A stretch of 62,934 bases of DNA from Alcaligenaceae bacterium (GCA_012839585.1 DUNB01000069.1:1-62934); one strand, 5' to 3'. Counted from the stretch's first letter, positions 1 to 8,208 are shown. Translations and numbers: made by a program. Notes: a model not told the origin generated them from the sequence alone.

Positions 1-90
1 GACCCCAGTACTATAGGCCGCATCCACCCAGTGTGGGTGTGCGGTATAGCGTTGTTGATCTAGTAAAACAATCATATTGCTGTGACTCAT
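1..90 (-). CDS. Partial ORF, N-terminus only, possibly sulfatase-like
   Basis: An open frame starts with ATG at 90 on the minus strand and runs off the window edge, giving 30 residues. It begins MSHSNMIVLLDQQRY, which loosely recalls the ILxxxDQQR start of alkaline-phosphatase-superfamily sulfatases; that resemblance is weak. It follows dctM by 26 bases in the same direction, so it may be the last gene of the TRAP operon. The nearest purine-rich Shine-Dalgarno candidate (AAAGGA) lies about 14 bases before the ATG, longer than usual, so the start is uncertain. No function is assigned. Confidence 0.4.
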   Translation of the reverse strand, partial: MSHSNMIVLLDQQRYTAHPHWVDAAYSTGV

Positions 91-116
91 TGATTTAACT
101 AACGTCCTTTAAAGGA

Positions 117-1412
117 TTACATGGCCTTGGGTAAAAACAGCACGATTTCAGGGAACATGGTCACTAAGGCTGTCGCTACCACGAGCAATAAGAAGAACGG
201 GAACGCATAGCGGATTAGTTCAAACAAGTTCTTACCGGTGATGCTCTGTAAAACAAAGAGGTTAAAGCCAATGGGAGGTGTGATTTGTGCCATTTCTACT
301 GTCAAAATCAGATAAACACCAAACCAAATCGGATCAATACCTGCGGCCAATACAGTAGGCATCAAAATTGATGTGGTGAGCACCACTAAGGAAATCCCGT
401 CTAAAAACGCACCCAACAAAATAAAGAAAATGGTGAGTACGAAGATCAGACCGTATTGGCTAAGACCGATAGAGCCAATCCAGGCGGCCAGGTTTGCCGG
501 TAGGCCGGTAAAGCTCATCGCGCTGGTTAGGTAGCTGGCACCGATCAAGATAAAGGAAATCATGCAAGAGGTACGCACCGCGCCCATCAAGCTTTTGCTT
601 AAGGTTTCCCAGTTTAAGGAGCCACCAAGAGCAGCGATGACCAACGAGCCAATGACACCCAGTACAGCGGCCTCGGTGGCTGTGGCTATCCCCGCATAAA
701 TGGATCCAATAATGGCAATAATCAGTAGAACGACGGGTAGTAGTAGACGTAATCGTGCTAGTTTTTCTTTAAGGCTGATTTGTTCAGCTTGTTTAGGCGA
801 ACGATTGGGGTGTAACAGAGACCAAATCGCGATATAGCCTGAAAACAGCAGCATGATGAGTAGCCCAGGCATAATTCCGGCTACAAATAATCGGATAATC
901 GATACCTGAGCGGCGACCGCATAAACAATCATCACAATGGATGGCGGAATAAGCAAGCCTAAGGTACCGGCACCGGCTAAAGAGCCAATGCTGATGCTGT
1001 CGTCATAGCCGCGCGACTTTAATTCGGGCAGGGAAATACGACCGATGGTGGCGGTGGTAGCCGCCGAAGAACCACTGACGGCAGCAAAAACGCCGCAGCC
1101 AAAGGTATTAACGTGGACTAGACCACCGGGTAAACGCTGTACCCAGGGACCGAGTCCTTTGAACATATCCTCTGCTAAACGGGTTCTGTAAAGAATTTCA
1201 CCCATCCAAATGAACAGAGGCAAGGCGGTCAGAGACCAACTTGCGGAGGAGTCCCAGGCCTTGGTAGCAAAAATAATGCCAGCGGGGGCATCGGCGAAAA
1301 ACACCAAAGACAACACACCACAGGCGATGAGGACCAAGGCCACCCATACGCCCAAACCTAGAAATAACAGTAAGGCTACAAAAAGCATTACTGCTTGCGT
1401 CATATCAGCCAT
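117..1412 (-). CDS. dctM: TRAP transporter large permease (DctM-like)
   Basis: The large membrane subunit of a tripartite ATP-independent periplasmic transporter drives solute uptake with a sodium or proton gradient in the inner membrane. The 431-residue length is normal for DctM. The protein is almost wholly hydrophobic, with a dozen or so predicted membrane spans, and has the family signature around residues 108-150 (GCGVFAAVSGSSAATTATIG and the following GTLGLLIPPS). A good AGAGGAG Shine-Dalgarno precedes the ATG. It lies 1 base after the small permease, in the order dctP-dctQ-dctM. The substrate is unknown; a shared promoter box with the aromatic island hints at an organic acid linked to that pathway. 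Confidence 0.93.
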   Translation of the reverse strand: MADMTQAVMLFVALLLFLGLGVWVALVLIACGVLSLVFFADAPAGIIFATKAWDSSASWSLTALPLFIWMGEILYRTRLAEDMFKGLGPWVQRLPGGLVHVNTFGCGVFAAVSGSSAATTATIGRISLPELKSRGYDDSISIGSLAGAGTLGLLIPPSIVMIVYAVAAQVSIIRLFVAGIMPGLLIMLLFSGYIAIWSLLHPNRSPKQAEQISLKEKLARLRLLLPVVLLIIAIIGSIYAGIATATEAAVLGVIGSLVIAALGGSLNWETLSKSLMGAVRTSCMISFILIGASYLTSAMSFTGLPANLAAWIGSIGLSQYGLIFVLTIFFILLGAFLDGISLVVLTTSILMPTVLAAGIDPIWFGVYLILTVEMAQITPPIGFNLFVLQSITGKNLFELIRYAFPFFLLLVVATALVTMFPEIVLFLPKAM

Positions 1413-1413
1413 G

Positions 1414-1896
1414 TTATTTCTCCTCTAGCTCTTGGTTGAGTAGGCATTTAATTAAACGACGACCAAGCATCAAGGTCAGCATACTCAGGCCAATAGGCAT
1501 CCCTACCTGAGGAATCCACATGGGTAAAGCCACCATACCTGGGGATATTTCGTTATACGCATAGGATTCGTAAACGAAAAAAATTGCGTGCTTAGCACAC
1601 CACGCACTTAACAAAAGGGCTAGAGTGGTAGCCACAATTTCGTACGCTTTATGAAAACGTTGAGGCATCATTTGCAAAAGCAAAGTAACGCGAATGTGAT
1701 CACCACGTAACATGGCATAAGGCAGGGCAAAAAATACGGATGAGGCCATCGCCCAAGCAGCAAAATCATCAGAGGAAGGAATGATGCCACCAAAAAACCG
1801 TACTACAATTTGCCCCGTGACAATAATTGCAATAAGACACATGAAGAGTGCAGCGATAAAGCCGCACGCTTTTGCCATAAACTCTAGCCCTTTCAT
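1414..1896 (-). CDS. dctQ: TRAP transporter small permease (DctQ-like)
   Basis: The small membrane subunit (160 residues) of a TRAP transporter pairs with DctM and docks the solute-loaded DctP protein. Four hydrophobic segments are visible, as expected for DctQ, near residues 10-32, 45-62, 85-108 and 125-145. It sits between dctP (16-base gap) and dctM (1-base gap), so the three are almost surely one transcript. DctQ proteins are poorly conserved, so context carries much of the call. Confidence 0.9.
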   Translation of the reverse strand: MKGLEFMAKACGFIAALFMCLIAIIVTGQIVVRFFGGIIPSSDDFAAWAMASSVFFALPYAMLRGDHIRVTLLLQMMPQRFHKAYEIVATTLALLLSAWCAKHAIFFVYESYAYNEISPGMVALPMWIPQVGMPIGLSMLTLMLGRRLIKCLLNQELEEK

Positions 1897-1912
1897 TATT
1901 GGCGCTCAATCA

Positions 1913-2887
1913 TTAGTTGCGGAAAGCATCTAGCAGTTTTTGACCTTCGTCGCCAGCTTTTTCAAGCCACTCTTTGGTCATTACTGCACCGATATCTTCC
2001 ATTTCTTTTTGAACATTGGCGGGTAGTTTCAACACTTTCATGCCGTTATCAGCCAATGTTTTGGTTAAATCATCGGTACGCTCGCGCGCCATTTCCCAAC
2101 CACGTTTTTCAGCGCGTTCTGCTGCATCTAGAACGGCTTTTTGCTCGGTTTCGGATAGACGAGAGAAAGCACGTTTGTTCACAATCACAAAGCTCTGGGG
2201 AATAAATACCTGAGCATCGTAGTAGTGGCTAACGTAGTCCCAAGCTTGGGAGTCCACACCGGTAGCAGGGGAGGTCAACATGGAGTCAATGACGCCAGTG
2301 GAGAAAGCCTGCGGCACCTCTGGGGTTTGAACGGTGGTTGGTGTTGCACCCATCAAGGTAGCTAAACGGCTAGTCGCTGGGCTGTAGGCACGGAAACGGG
2401 CGCCAGACAGATCAGACAAATCGTTAATGTCTTTTTTGGCGTAGATGCCTTGTGGAGGCCAAGGTGAACCGTAAAGTAGAACGATGCCTTGTTTGTCTAG
2501 TTTTTCAGCTAGAACAGGACGAGTTACATTCCACAGTTTTTCGGAGGCATCAAAGGATGAGGCGAGGAAAGGTACGCTATCAACTTCGAATAACGGGTCT
2601 TCGTTACCAATGGCTGAAACAAGCATTTCGCCGATTTGAACAACGCCTTGTTGGACGCCACGTTTTACTTCGGGGCGCTTGAGCAAGATGCTATTGGATT
2701 GCACTTTGATGTCTAAGGAGCCATTGGTGGCTTCTTTGACGTCTTTGGCAAACTCACGTGCGTTGATCGTCAAGTAATTGTTATCGGGTTGTTCGGCTGT
2801 CATGTTCCAACTTGTGGCCGCGTTAGCAGTAACGCCCACGCCTGTCATAGCCATGACACAGGCCATGCTTAATAGCTTTTTAATCAT
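1913..2887 (-). CDS. dctP: TRAP periplasmic solute-binding protein (DctP-like)
   Basis: The extracytoplasmic receptor of the TRAP system binds the substrate in the periplasm and delivers it to DctQM. The 324 residues start with a classic signal peptide (MIKKLLSMACVMAMTGVGVTANAA, cleavage after ANA). The DctP-family segment near residues 155-185 (KKDINDLSDLSGARFRAYSP) contains the Arg that usually binds the substrate carboxylate. A GGAGGAG-type Shine-Dalgarno lies just before the start. It is first of the three transport genes and follows the alpha/beta-barrel gene by 71 bases, so it may share that gene's promoter. Its ligand is probably a carboxylate, identity unknown. Confidence 0.92.
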   Translation of the reverse strand: MIKKLLSMACVMAMTGVGVTANAATSWNMTAEQPDNNYLTINAREFAKDVKEATNGSLDIKVQSNSILLKRPEVKRGVQQGVVQIGEMLVSAIGNEDPLFEVDSVPFLASSFDASEKLWNVTRPVLAEKLDKQGIVLLYGSPWPPQGIYAKKDINDLSDLSGARFRAYSPATSRLATLMGATPTTVQTPEVPQAFSTGVIDSMLTSPATGVDSQAWDYVSHYYDAQVFIPQSFVIVNKRAFSRLSETEQKAVLDAAERAEKRGWEMARERTDDLTKTLADNGMKVLKLPANVQKEMEDIGAVMTKEWLEKAGDEGQKLLDAFRN

Positions 2888-2958
2888 TAGGTACTCCTCC
2901 AGTCAAAAATCAAAATGCCGGTTTGTTTAAGAGGTTAAGCAGCCGGCAATGTTTCGTG

Positions 2959-3624
2959 TTAGGAAATTAAGTCAGCAGACTGTAAATCCCAGAGTAAGGA
3001 AAAGGTAGAGGTATTGGCCTCAGGAATGCCAAGATCTTTGGTGATCAACTGAGAAACGGCTGCAGCAACCGGTTCTGTTGTTGTATCGACTAATAGTATA
3101 GGCTCTAAAACTCGATTCTCTGCATTTTCAGAAGGCAGTGGGGTGGAGAGTTCGGGTTCAGGGGTTAACACACGTAAACTGAGCACCCCGTCAACGTCGT
3201 CAATAAGACGCTGAGCCATTTGCGCGACTTTTTCTGCGGTTTCGATGTTGCCAAGAGGAATCAGGGCCACGGCGGCACCAGTACCAACACCGGCTAAAGG
3301 ACTAACCACCATAACACGACGGTTTGTGTTTCGCATACGACCAAAGTTGGTGATGCTCCATTCTGTTTGGCTTTCGAAGGCCTGACGGTATTTTTCACTG
3401 GTAAATACGTCAACCGACTCGGTTCGATAAACCGCTAAATAGCGACGGTCTCCCGTTGGTGTTTTATAGCGACGTGCCCATTTAAAGCCAGGGATAGCGG
3501 CGCGCTCTTCCATGTGTTCACGGTCGTACCATTGGTTGAAATCGTTTTCATAGGCAGGGTCAATATCTGTCCAAATGAACAGCTCCCCTTGCGCTGCACG
3601 GTCTTGTCGAATGGGTTGTACCAC
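2959..3624 (-). CDS. Tandem dimeric alpha/beta-barrel protein (EthD/DUF4286-like)
   Basis: This 221-residue protein has no proven function. Residues 12-105 resemble a ferredoxin-like alpha+beta-barrel domain, with the motif YENDFNQWYDREHMEER followed by IPGFKWARRYK as in EthD/DUF4286-type proteins. Residues 115-215 look like a second, more divergent copy. Such barrels include cofactor-free oxygenases, isomerases and heme oxygenases, but no catalytic residue can be named here. The start is GTG at 3624, chosen for a GGGAG Shine-Dalgarno about 8 bases upstream. It lies upstream of dctPQM in the same direction. Its promoter region (3666-3695) resembles those of the aromatic island, so an ancillary role in aromatic or indole breakdown is possible (inference). 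Confidence 0.7.
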   Translation of the reverse strand: MVQPIRQDRAAQGELFIWTDIDPAYENDFNQWYDREHMEERAAIPGFKWARRYKTPTGDRRYLAVYRTESVDVFTSEKYRQAFESQTEWSITNFGRMRNTNRRVMVVSPLAGVGTGAAVALIPLGNIETAEKVAQMAQRLIDDVDGVLSLRVLTPEPELSTPLPSENAENRVLEPILLVDTTTEPVAAAVSQLITKDLGIPEANTSTFSLLWDLQSADLIS

Positions 3625-3665
3625 GGCTGGATCTCCCTTGTGGGCAGTAAATAGGTGAATTTCTT

Positions 3666-3695
3666 ACATTTATTCTCATATAGTAAGTAGAGAAA
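3666..3695 (-). promoter_or_regulatory. Putative promoter with MarR-type box (site G)
   Basis: Reading the minus strand, a -35-like TTTCTC (3695-3690) and a -10-like TAAATG are 17 bases apart. Between them is CTACTTACTATAT (3690-3678), related to the box CTAAACTATT found before the aromatic-island operons. This is the most divergent of the seven sites. Confidence 0.35.
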
Positions 3696-3881
3696 CTCAA
3701 TCAGTTTTTTTTAGGGTTAATTGATAGGAAATTCTTATCAAAGCTGCAGGATAGGTATAGCGTTGTTTGCTTTAGTTTTTAGGCTTAGAGAGAGATCTGC
3801 CATAGGGGGAAACCCCAGAGCGCTTTGTTAGAAAAGGACTCTTGGATCAGTCTAAAGCTTATTAGGAACAATATATTGTGT

Positions 3882-3998
3882 TGTATTAGGCGGTGGACGT
3901 GCGAAAACTGCCACACCGAATTGGATAGAGATACTAATGTCAGTCAAAACATACGCCAGCAGGCGTTAGCGGATGCGCTCGGGCTGAGTGCTGTGTAA
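3882..3998 (+). pseudogene. Fossil C-terminus of an IS200/IS605-family TnpB
   Basis: The plus-strand frame from about 3882 to the TAA at 3996-3998 reads ...IRRWTCENCHTELDRD, then TNVSQNIRQQALADALGLSA. This is the end of an RNA-guided nuclease TnpB/OrfB: the second CxxC of its zinc finger (C at 3900 and 3909) followed by the DRDxN block that carries the last RuvC aspartate. Everything upstream, including the other CxxC pair, the rest of RuvC and the start, is missing; I found no TnpB-like protein in 3700-3880. It is a dead remnant of about 38 codons, lying between two genes that read the other way. Confidence 0.75.
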
Positions 3999-4111
3999 AG
4001 AGAGCCTCTGTAGCTATACGAGTCCGCGTTCGTGGTACAGCGAAAGGTAACGGCAAAGGCTGTTACGGGTCGCAGGGAATCCTCCACCAGAGCCGGTAGG
4101 TTTGGTGGGGG
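3999..4111 (+). ncRNA. omega-RNA-like right-end remnant of the TnpB element
   Basis: In TnpB elements the guide (omega) RNA overlaps the 3' end of tnpB and extends to the right end of the element. Here the bases after the tnpB stop fold into two clear hairpins: GTAACGGC/GCTGTTAC around an AAAG loop (4047-4066) and CCTCCACCA/TGGTGGGGG (4081-4111, one G-U pair). The second sits where the element's right end is expected. Whether any RNA is made is unknown. The would-be guide would begin just downstream, near the 3' end of the thioesterase gene. Confidence 0.45.
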
Positions 4112-4123
4112 AATAGGTTTAGA

Positions 4124-4927
4124 TTAGCGCATTTTCCTCAACGTCAAAATTTGCTCAGCACGACCAAAGGGGCCATGTAAATCGTGTAAAACTGAGCTGG
4201 TCAGACCAATGCCATCTTTGCCGTATTGCTGTACGGTTTCTAAACCTAGCCAGCGACCTGTGGGTGCGCGGTACATGTGGATTTGTAAGTCTAGATTTGG
4301 AAAGGCCCAGGTAAAATCACCGGTCTGGCGCGGAGCGGTGCCATTGGCGGTGTCGACGAGCCCAAGCAGGTGTACAAAGTCGCTTGTGGTGCTGCCCTCT
4401 ACCATTTCTACAGGGGTGTTGATCCAAACGAATCCTTTGCCAGGCCGATGGTTTTCGTCAGTTCTGGTCGTAATGCTTTGAATGTAGCCACCGGGCCAAC
4501 GGTCCATTCCATCCCAATCTGGGAGAGCTTCGGGGTGAGGCGCCCTGCTTTGGTCTTCTAGAGCAGCGACCTCGGAGCTGTCTTGCGTTTCCATACGCCA
4601 CGCTCTAGCTACAATACAGGTTTTTTCATTGGCCACCATTTCCGCTTCGATCAGTTCAATGGTTCGACCGGGACGAATGAGGCGTGTACTAATGGTGAAT
4701 TCACCTGCTGGGATCAGGCCAAAAATATCAAAACTAATGCGACCTATACGCATGTCATCGCGGGGGGTGAATTGCTCTAGTTCTGCGGCGATGATGCCGC
4801 TAGCAGGGCCCATATGTTGTTCGTTTGGGTTCCATGCGCCTTGAGCGTGAATCGTAGAGCGATAGGTTGCCGTGACGACTCCGTTTTCCTCTGTTTTTTT
4901 GTCGATGAATTGGTAATAGGCGCGCAT
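4124..4927 (-). CDS. TesB-like acyl-CoA thioesterase (double hotdog)
   Basis: The 267-residue protein has the layout of TesB-type acyl-CoA thioesterases, which hydrolyse acyl-CoA to free acid and CoA in the cytoplasm. An N-terminal hotdog half (residues ~20-115) contains GPASGIIAAELEQ and the RPGRTIELIEAEMV segment. A C-terminal half (~150-265) ends in LETVQQYGKDGIGLTSSVLHD and RAEQILTLRK, as in the family. It is read alone on the minus strand, with the TnpB fossil downstream. The promoter region (4948-4976) carries a box like those of the aromatic island, so a CoA ester of that pathway is a reasonable substrate guess. Actual substrate unknown. Confidence 0.75.
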   Translation of the reverse strand: MRAYYQFIDKKTEENGVVTATYRSTIHAQGAWNPNEQHMGPASGIIAAELEQFTPRDDMRIGRISFDIFGLIPAGEFTISTRLIRPGRTIELIEAEMVANEKTCIVARAWRMETQDSSEVAALEDQSRAPHPEALPDWDGMDRWPGGYIQSITTRTDENHRPGKGFVWINTPVEMVEGSTTSDFVHLLGLVDTANGTAPRQTGDFTWAFPNLDLQIHMYRAPTGRWLGLETVQQYGKDGIGLTSSVLHDLHGPFGRAEQILTLRKMR

Positions 4928-4947
4928 AATGAACTTACTCTTTAATT

Positions 4948-4976
4948 ACAATTAACTATAAATTTTTAGTAATAAA
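4948..4976 (-). promoter_or_regulatory. Putative promoter with MarR-type box (site D)
   Basis: On the minus strand the region starts TTTATT then ACTAAAAATTTATAG. Compared with the site before marR (38336-38363) it keeps ACTAAA and ATTTATAGT, allowing one single-base gap. It lies 21 bases before the thioesterase start. The -10 element is weak. Confidence 0.4.
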
Positions 4977-5093
4977 TGCTTCTGAGTGTGAACAGAGAAG
5001 CATCATTATTAAAAGGGTAGGTGGAATACCGGAATTAAACAACTAGTGGTTTATCCCATTGATGAAAAGAGATGATTAAAAATAATACTGGAA

Positions 5094-6299
5094 TTAACCG
5101 GGACGTTGATCGACTCGTGGAGACCAAAGAATGCGGGTATAACTGATTAAAAACCAGATAAAAGCCATACTGCCAAATAGCAGGCTGCCTTTATAGATAA
5201 GTAAGGTGTGAGAGGAAAGAAATAGCAAGCTTACACCGCGTAATAAAGCGGCGCTAAAGATCAACAGCAAGGCAAGGGTTAAACCAGGTAGAGCAGTAAT
5301 GGCACGGCCTGTATGACCCAAACTAACACGGGCTATCATCGCTAAAATAGCTCCCATGATGGCACCGATGGTCAAGGTGTGTAAGGCTAAATCCGTAGTA
5401 ATGAGCTCGAACTCACTGGCTATCCACAGCAAGGCGCCTAACACAATGAAGGCGTAGCTAAGCTGTAGTCCCCATAACAAAGGGTGACCCCAACAGCGCC
5501 CTAACTGCCAATGTAATAGGCGCTTGAAACTCAATAAGGCGATCAATGCCACAGGAAGGGAAAATAGCCAAGCGGGGATGCTCATTCCTAGCAAACGTAC
5601 CGTCAAAAAGAGATTGGTGATCAGTGCACTAGCAATCAACGTTTTTTCTTGCCAGGCGGCCATGGTTTGAATGGTGATGGACAAAGCCCTAGAGGTAAAA
5701 AAAGGAATGACTCGGCCTGCAATAACAACAATTAAACTCACAATGAGCCAAACCGTGAGATACGCACTTTTTTGTGTCAGTTGAGGCTGTTGGCTTAAGT
5801 GACCCCAATGCATCGCTAAATTAGCCAAACTTAACCAGAGCAAAATAGGGAAAAAAATCAGATTACGCCATTTTTTTGCTCGAATGACTAAGCGCGCCAT
5901 AATGAGTGCTACAACGGGTAAAAAGAGGCCATCGACAATCAGTGGAATCTGCACAGGGAGTTCAAAGGAATACGCAAGCAATAGCCTGCCTAACGCCCAG
6001 AGCAAAACCAGCAACCAGAGCGGGCCGCCTTTTACACTCGGAAGCCCGGTCCAGCTTTGCACTGCGGTTAATAAAAAACCCACAATAATCGCCGCCACAA
6101 AGCCAAACAGCATTTCGTGTTGATGCCACCAGACCATCCCTCCATATGGTTGTAGGCTGGGCAGACCCTGCCAAAAAAACAACCACATGATTAGAGAGAA
6201 CACCCCAAAGGTGGTGCCTAACCAAAAAAAAGGACGAAACGCCAAGCCAGAGGAAAGGGGTGAGAAATGGGATTTTTCTGTCTGAGAGGAGCGTGTCAT
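5094..6299 (-). CDS. nnrS: NnrS family membrane protein, nitric oxide stress
   Basis: NnrS proteins are polytopic heme- and copper-binding inner-membrane proteins that relieve nitric oxide/nitrosative stress. The 401 residues contain about 12 hydrophobic helices and the family's opening motif, a FRPFFWLGTTFG segment near residue 21 followed by WWHQHEMLFGFVAAIIVGFLLTAVQSW (~55-85) with its conserved His residues. GRVIPFFTSRAL (~195) and the histidines in the later helices are also typical. It starts 51 bases after hmp in the same direction, so the two are probably co-transcribed under NsrR control. Confidence 0.93.
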   Translation of the reverse strand: MTRSSQTEKSHFSPLSSGLAFRPFFWLGTTFGVFSLIMWLFFWQGLPSLQPYGGMVWWHQHEMLFGFVAAIIVGFLLTAVQSWTGLPSVKGGPLWLLVLLWALGRLLLAYSFELPVQIPLIVDGLFLPVVALIMARLVIRAKKWRNLIFFPILLWLSLANLAMHWGHLSQQPQLTQKSAYLTVWLIVSLIVVIAGRVIPFFTSRALSITIQTMAAWQEKTLIASALITNLFLTVRLLGMSIPAWLFSLPVALIALLSFKRLLHWQLGRCWGHPLLWGLQLSYAFIVLGALLWIASEFELITTDLALHTLTIGAIMGAILAMIARVSLGHTGRAITALPGLTLALLLIFSAALLRGVSLLFLSSHTLLIYKGSLLFGSMAFIWFLISYTRILWSPRVDQRPG

Positions 6300-6350
6300 A
6301 GTTAGGCCTTAGTAGCAGCGAGTTGTGGAGAGCTTAGAGCAAAGAAGTCT

Positions 6351-7532
6351 CTAAGCGGCGGCGGTTAAGGCTTCGGCCGGACCAAAGAACTCGTAATGGC
6401 ATTGTTCGTTGGGGAACCCTAGTTCTGCCAAAGCATTATGCAGCATGGCCATAAATGGGGTAGGGCCAAGGTAATACACATCCATATTAGTATGAGGCAG
6501 AATTTCAGCAAGTAATTCTTTGCTTAGTCTACCGGTATGGTGTGCTTTGCCAGAGGAGTTGTCCTCGTAGCTTTTGAAAATGGTCAGATTGCTATGCTTA
6601 GCGGCTTTATCATAGAGCCAATCATAGAACGGATCGACTTCGTGGTTTTGCGCCGCATGAATGAAGTAGACCTGCTCGTTGCTTTCTAGAGCTTGCTCCA
6701 ACATAGAGACCATTGGGGTAATACCAACGCCAGCGGAAATCAAGGCAATAGGACGTTGGTTGGCGGCCAAGGTGAAGGCTCCAAAAGGTGGGAATACACG
6801 TAAGCGGTCACCGACTTGTACTTGATTGTGCAGGTAGTTCGATACCACGCCTTTGTCTTCGCGTTTTACGCTGATGCGGTAGTACTCACTGTTCGGGGCG
6901 CAAGAGATGGAGTAATTACGACGTTGCTCACCCTCTAAGAAAATAAATCGTAGACCAAGGAACTGTCCCGGTTGATGGTACAAAATGGGCTTGCCATCCA
7001 CAGGCTTTAAGTAGAACGAAGTAATAATATCGCTTTCTTGAACCTTGTCCGCTACATAGAATAGACGCTCACCACGCCAGCCACCTTCGGCCATTTCTGC
7101 TTGCTCATAGAGCTCTTCTTCTTTTTCGCTTAACAGGTTGGCCAATGAAAAGTAGGCATGCTTCCAAGCGCTGATCACCTCATCGGTAGCCACTTCTTCC
7201 CCCAATACTTCTTTGATCGCGCGTAATAAGCAAGTGCCTACGATGGCGTATTGCTCAGGCAGAATCTGTAGGGAAGCATGTTTGTGAATAATGGTTCTGA
7301 CCAGATCACCCAAGTTTTCCAAGGTATCAATGTTTTTTGCATACATCAGAAGGCTGTTTGCTAGGGCGCGAGGCTGGCGTCCGGTGCTTTGTGCGGCTTG
7401 ATTAAATAGAGGACGCACATCGGTATATTCTGACAACATGATGTTATAGAAGTGCTGTGTAAGCTGCTCACCGCCTTGTTCTAACAAAGGGACGGTGGCT
7501 TTGATGATGTCGCGTTCAGATTGCGTAAGCAT
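6351..7532 (-). CDS. hmp: Flavohemoprotein, nitric oxide dioxygenase
   Basis: Hmp oxidises nitric oxide to nitrate with O2 and NAD(P)H in the cytoplasm. The 393 residues match the usual length. The N-terminal globin domain (1-~138) keeps the key positions of E. coli Hmp at the same numbers: Tyr29, Gln53, proximal His85 and Tyr95. It is followed by the FAD domain (RRNYSISCAPN, ~202) and the NAD domain (ISAGVGITPMVSMLEQ, ~267). It is divergent from nsrR, with two NsrR-type operators in the 110-base intergenic region, and precedes nnrS. Induction by nitric oxide through NsrR is expected. Confidence 0.97.
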   Translation of the reverse strand: MLTQSERDIIKATVPLLEQGGEQLTQHFYNIMLSEYTDVRPLFNQAAQSTGRQPRALANSLLMYAKNIDTLENLGDLVRTIIHKHASLQILPEQYAIVGTCLLRAIKEVLGEEVATDEVISAWKHAYFSLANLLSEKEEELYEQAEMAEGGWRGERLFYVADKVQESDIITSFYLKPVDGKPILYHQPGQFLGLRFIFLEGEQRRNYSISCAPNSEYYRISVKREDKGVVSNYLHNQVQVGDRLRVFPPFGAFTLAANQRPIALISAGVGITPMVSMLEQALESNEQVYFIHAAQNHEVDPFYDWLYDKAAKHSNLTIFKSYEDNSSGKAHHTGRLSKELLAEILPHTNMDVYYLGPTPFMAMLHNALAELGFPNEQCHYEFFGPAEALTAAA

Positions 7533-7556
7533 ACGGCTTTTTCCTTAAAAAACTTA

Positions 7557-7579
7557 AAGGTGAATATCAAATTCACGTT
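7557..7579. promoter_or_regulatory. NsrR-type operator 1
   Basis: A 23-base 11-1-11 inverted repeat, AAGGTGAATAT-C-AAATTCACGTT, matches 8 of 11 positions in each half of the known NsrR consensus (AAGATGCATTT and its complement). It lies 25 bases before the hmp start. Consensus recalled from NsrR of enteric and other proteobacteria. Confidence 0.7.
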
Positions 7580-7581
7580 AT

Positions 7582-7604
7582 AACATGAATTTAAGATGAA
7601 TGTT
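7582..7604. promoter_or_regulatory. NsrR-type operator 2
   Basis: A second 23-base site, AACATGAATTT-A-AGATGAATGTT, matches the NsrR half-site consensus at 9 and 8 of 11 positions. Its centre is 25 bases from the first, so it lies on about the same DNA face, and 39 bases before the nsrR start. It would allow joint control of hmp-nnrS and autoregulation of nsrR. Confidence 0.7.
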
Positions 7605-7642
7605 ATAGTTTGATCATCACAATTGAACTGTACAGAGGGGCT

Positions 7643-8077
7643 ATGCAGCTTACACAGCACACAGACTATGCCATCCGTGTCTTGCTTTATGCCCAGTCAC
7701 ACCCTGATCGCTTAGTGAACATTACGGAGATCGCTGACTTTTATCAGATATCGAGAAGTCATCTAGCTAAGGTGGTAGCGGCGCTAACACAAACAGGTTA
7801 TTTGCAAGGGGTGCGGGGTAAAAAAGGCGGACTGAAGTTGGGATTGGATCCTGCTGAAATTAATTTAGGAACGTTGGTGACACAATTTGAACCATTAAAT
7901 TTGGTCGAATGTTTTAGTGACAAAAACCAATGCGTAATCACGACGAACTGTCGATTGAAAAATGTGTTGTTTGAGGCCACAAAAGCCTTTTTAGCGGTTT
8001 TGAATCAATACACGTTGCACGATTTAAAAATGCAGCCAGACGTGATTCAGTTTATTAGTCTAAAGCCTACAAATTAA
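7643..8077 (+). CDS. nsrR: NsrR, Rrf2-family nitric oxide-sensing repressor
   Basis: NsrR holds a nitric oxide-sensitive iron-sulfur cluster and represses nitric oxide-stress genes. The protein starts MQLTQHTDYAIRVLLYA, the typical NsrR N-terminus, with a winged helix in residues ~1-80 (KVVAALTQTGYLQGVRGKKGGL). Three cluster cysteines follow the pattern C-x5-C-x5-C in ECFSDKNQCVITTNCRLK (~93-110). I chose ATG 7643, which has AGAGGGG just upstream, over an in-frame TTG at 7610 that would fall next to the operator and add 11 unconserved residues. It is divergent from hmp-nnrS. Confidence 0.93.
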   Translation: MQLTQHTDYAIRVLLYAQSHPDRLVNITEIADFYQISRSHLAKVVAALTQTGYLQGVRGKKGGLKLGLDPAEINLGTLVTQFEPLNLVECFSDKNQCVITTNCRLKNVLFEATKAFLAVLNQYTLHDLKMQPDVIQFISLKPTN

Positions 8078-8208
8078 GTGATCATTCGGATCGCTTTTTT
8101 TGTAGCGTGTATGATAAGAGTTGACGTATTACGCTGTAGCTCGCAGCGGCTTGTAACTTGGGTCCGCTGGCGTAGGTGGCGTTCACCAACTATCAAGGAG
8201 GTTCTTAT

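Noticed and set aside
3805-3816. GGGG-GAAA-CCCC mini hairpin as left end of the TnpB element
   Set aside because: Only four base pairs, and no cleavage-site motif or TnpB N-terminal coding between it and the fossil; too little to call.
3880-4110. Cobalamin-riboswitch-like GCCAC bases in the gap
   Set aside because: No ordered riboswitch core around them, and the stretch translates as a TnpB C-terminus followed by element-end hairpins, which explains it better.
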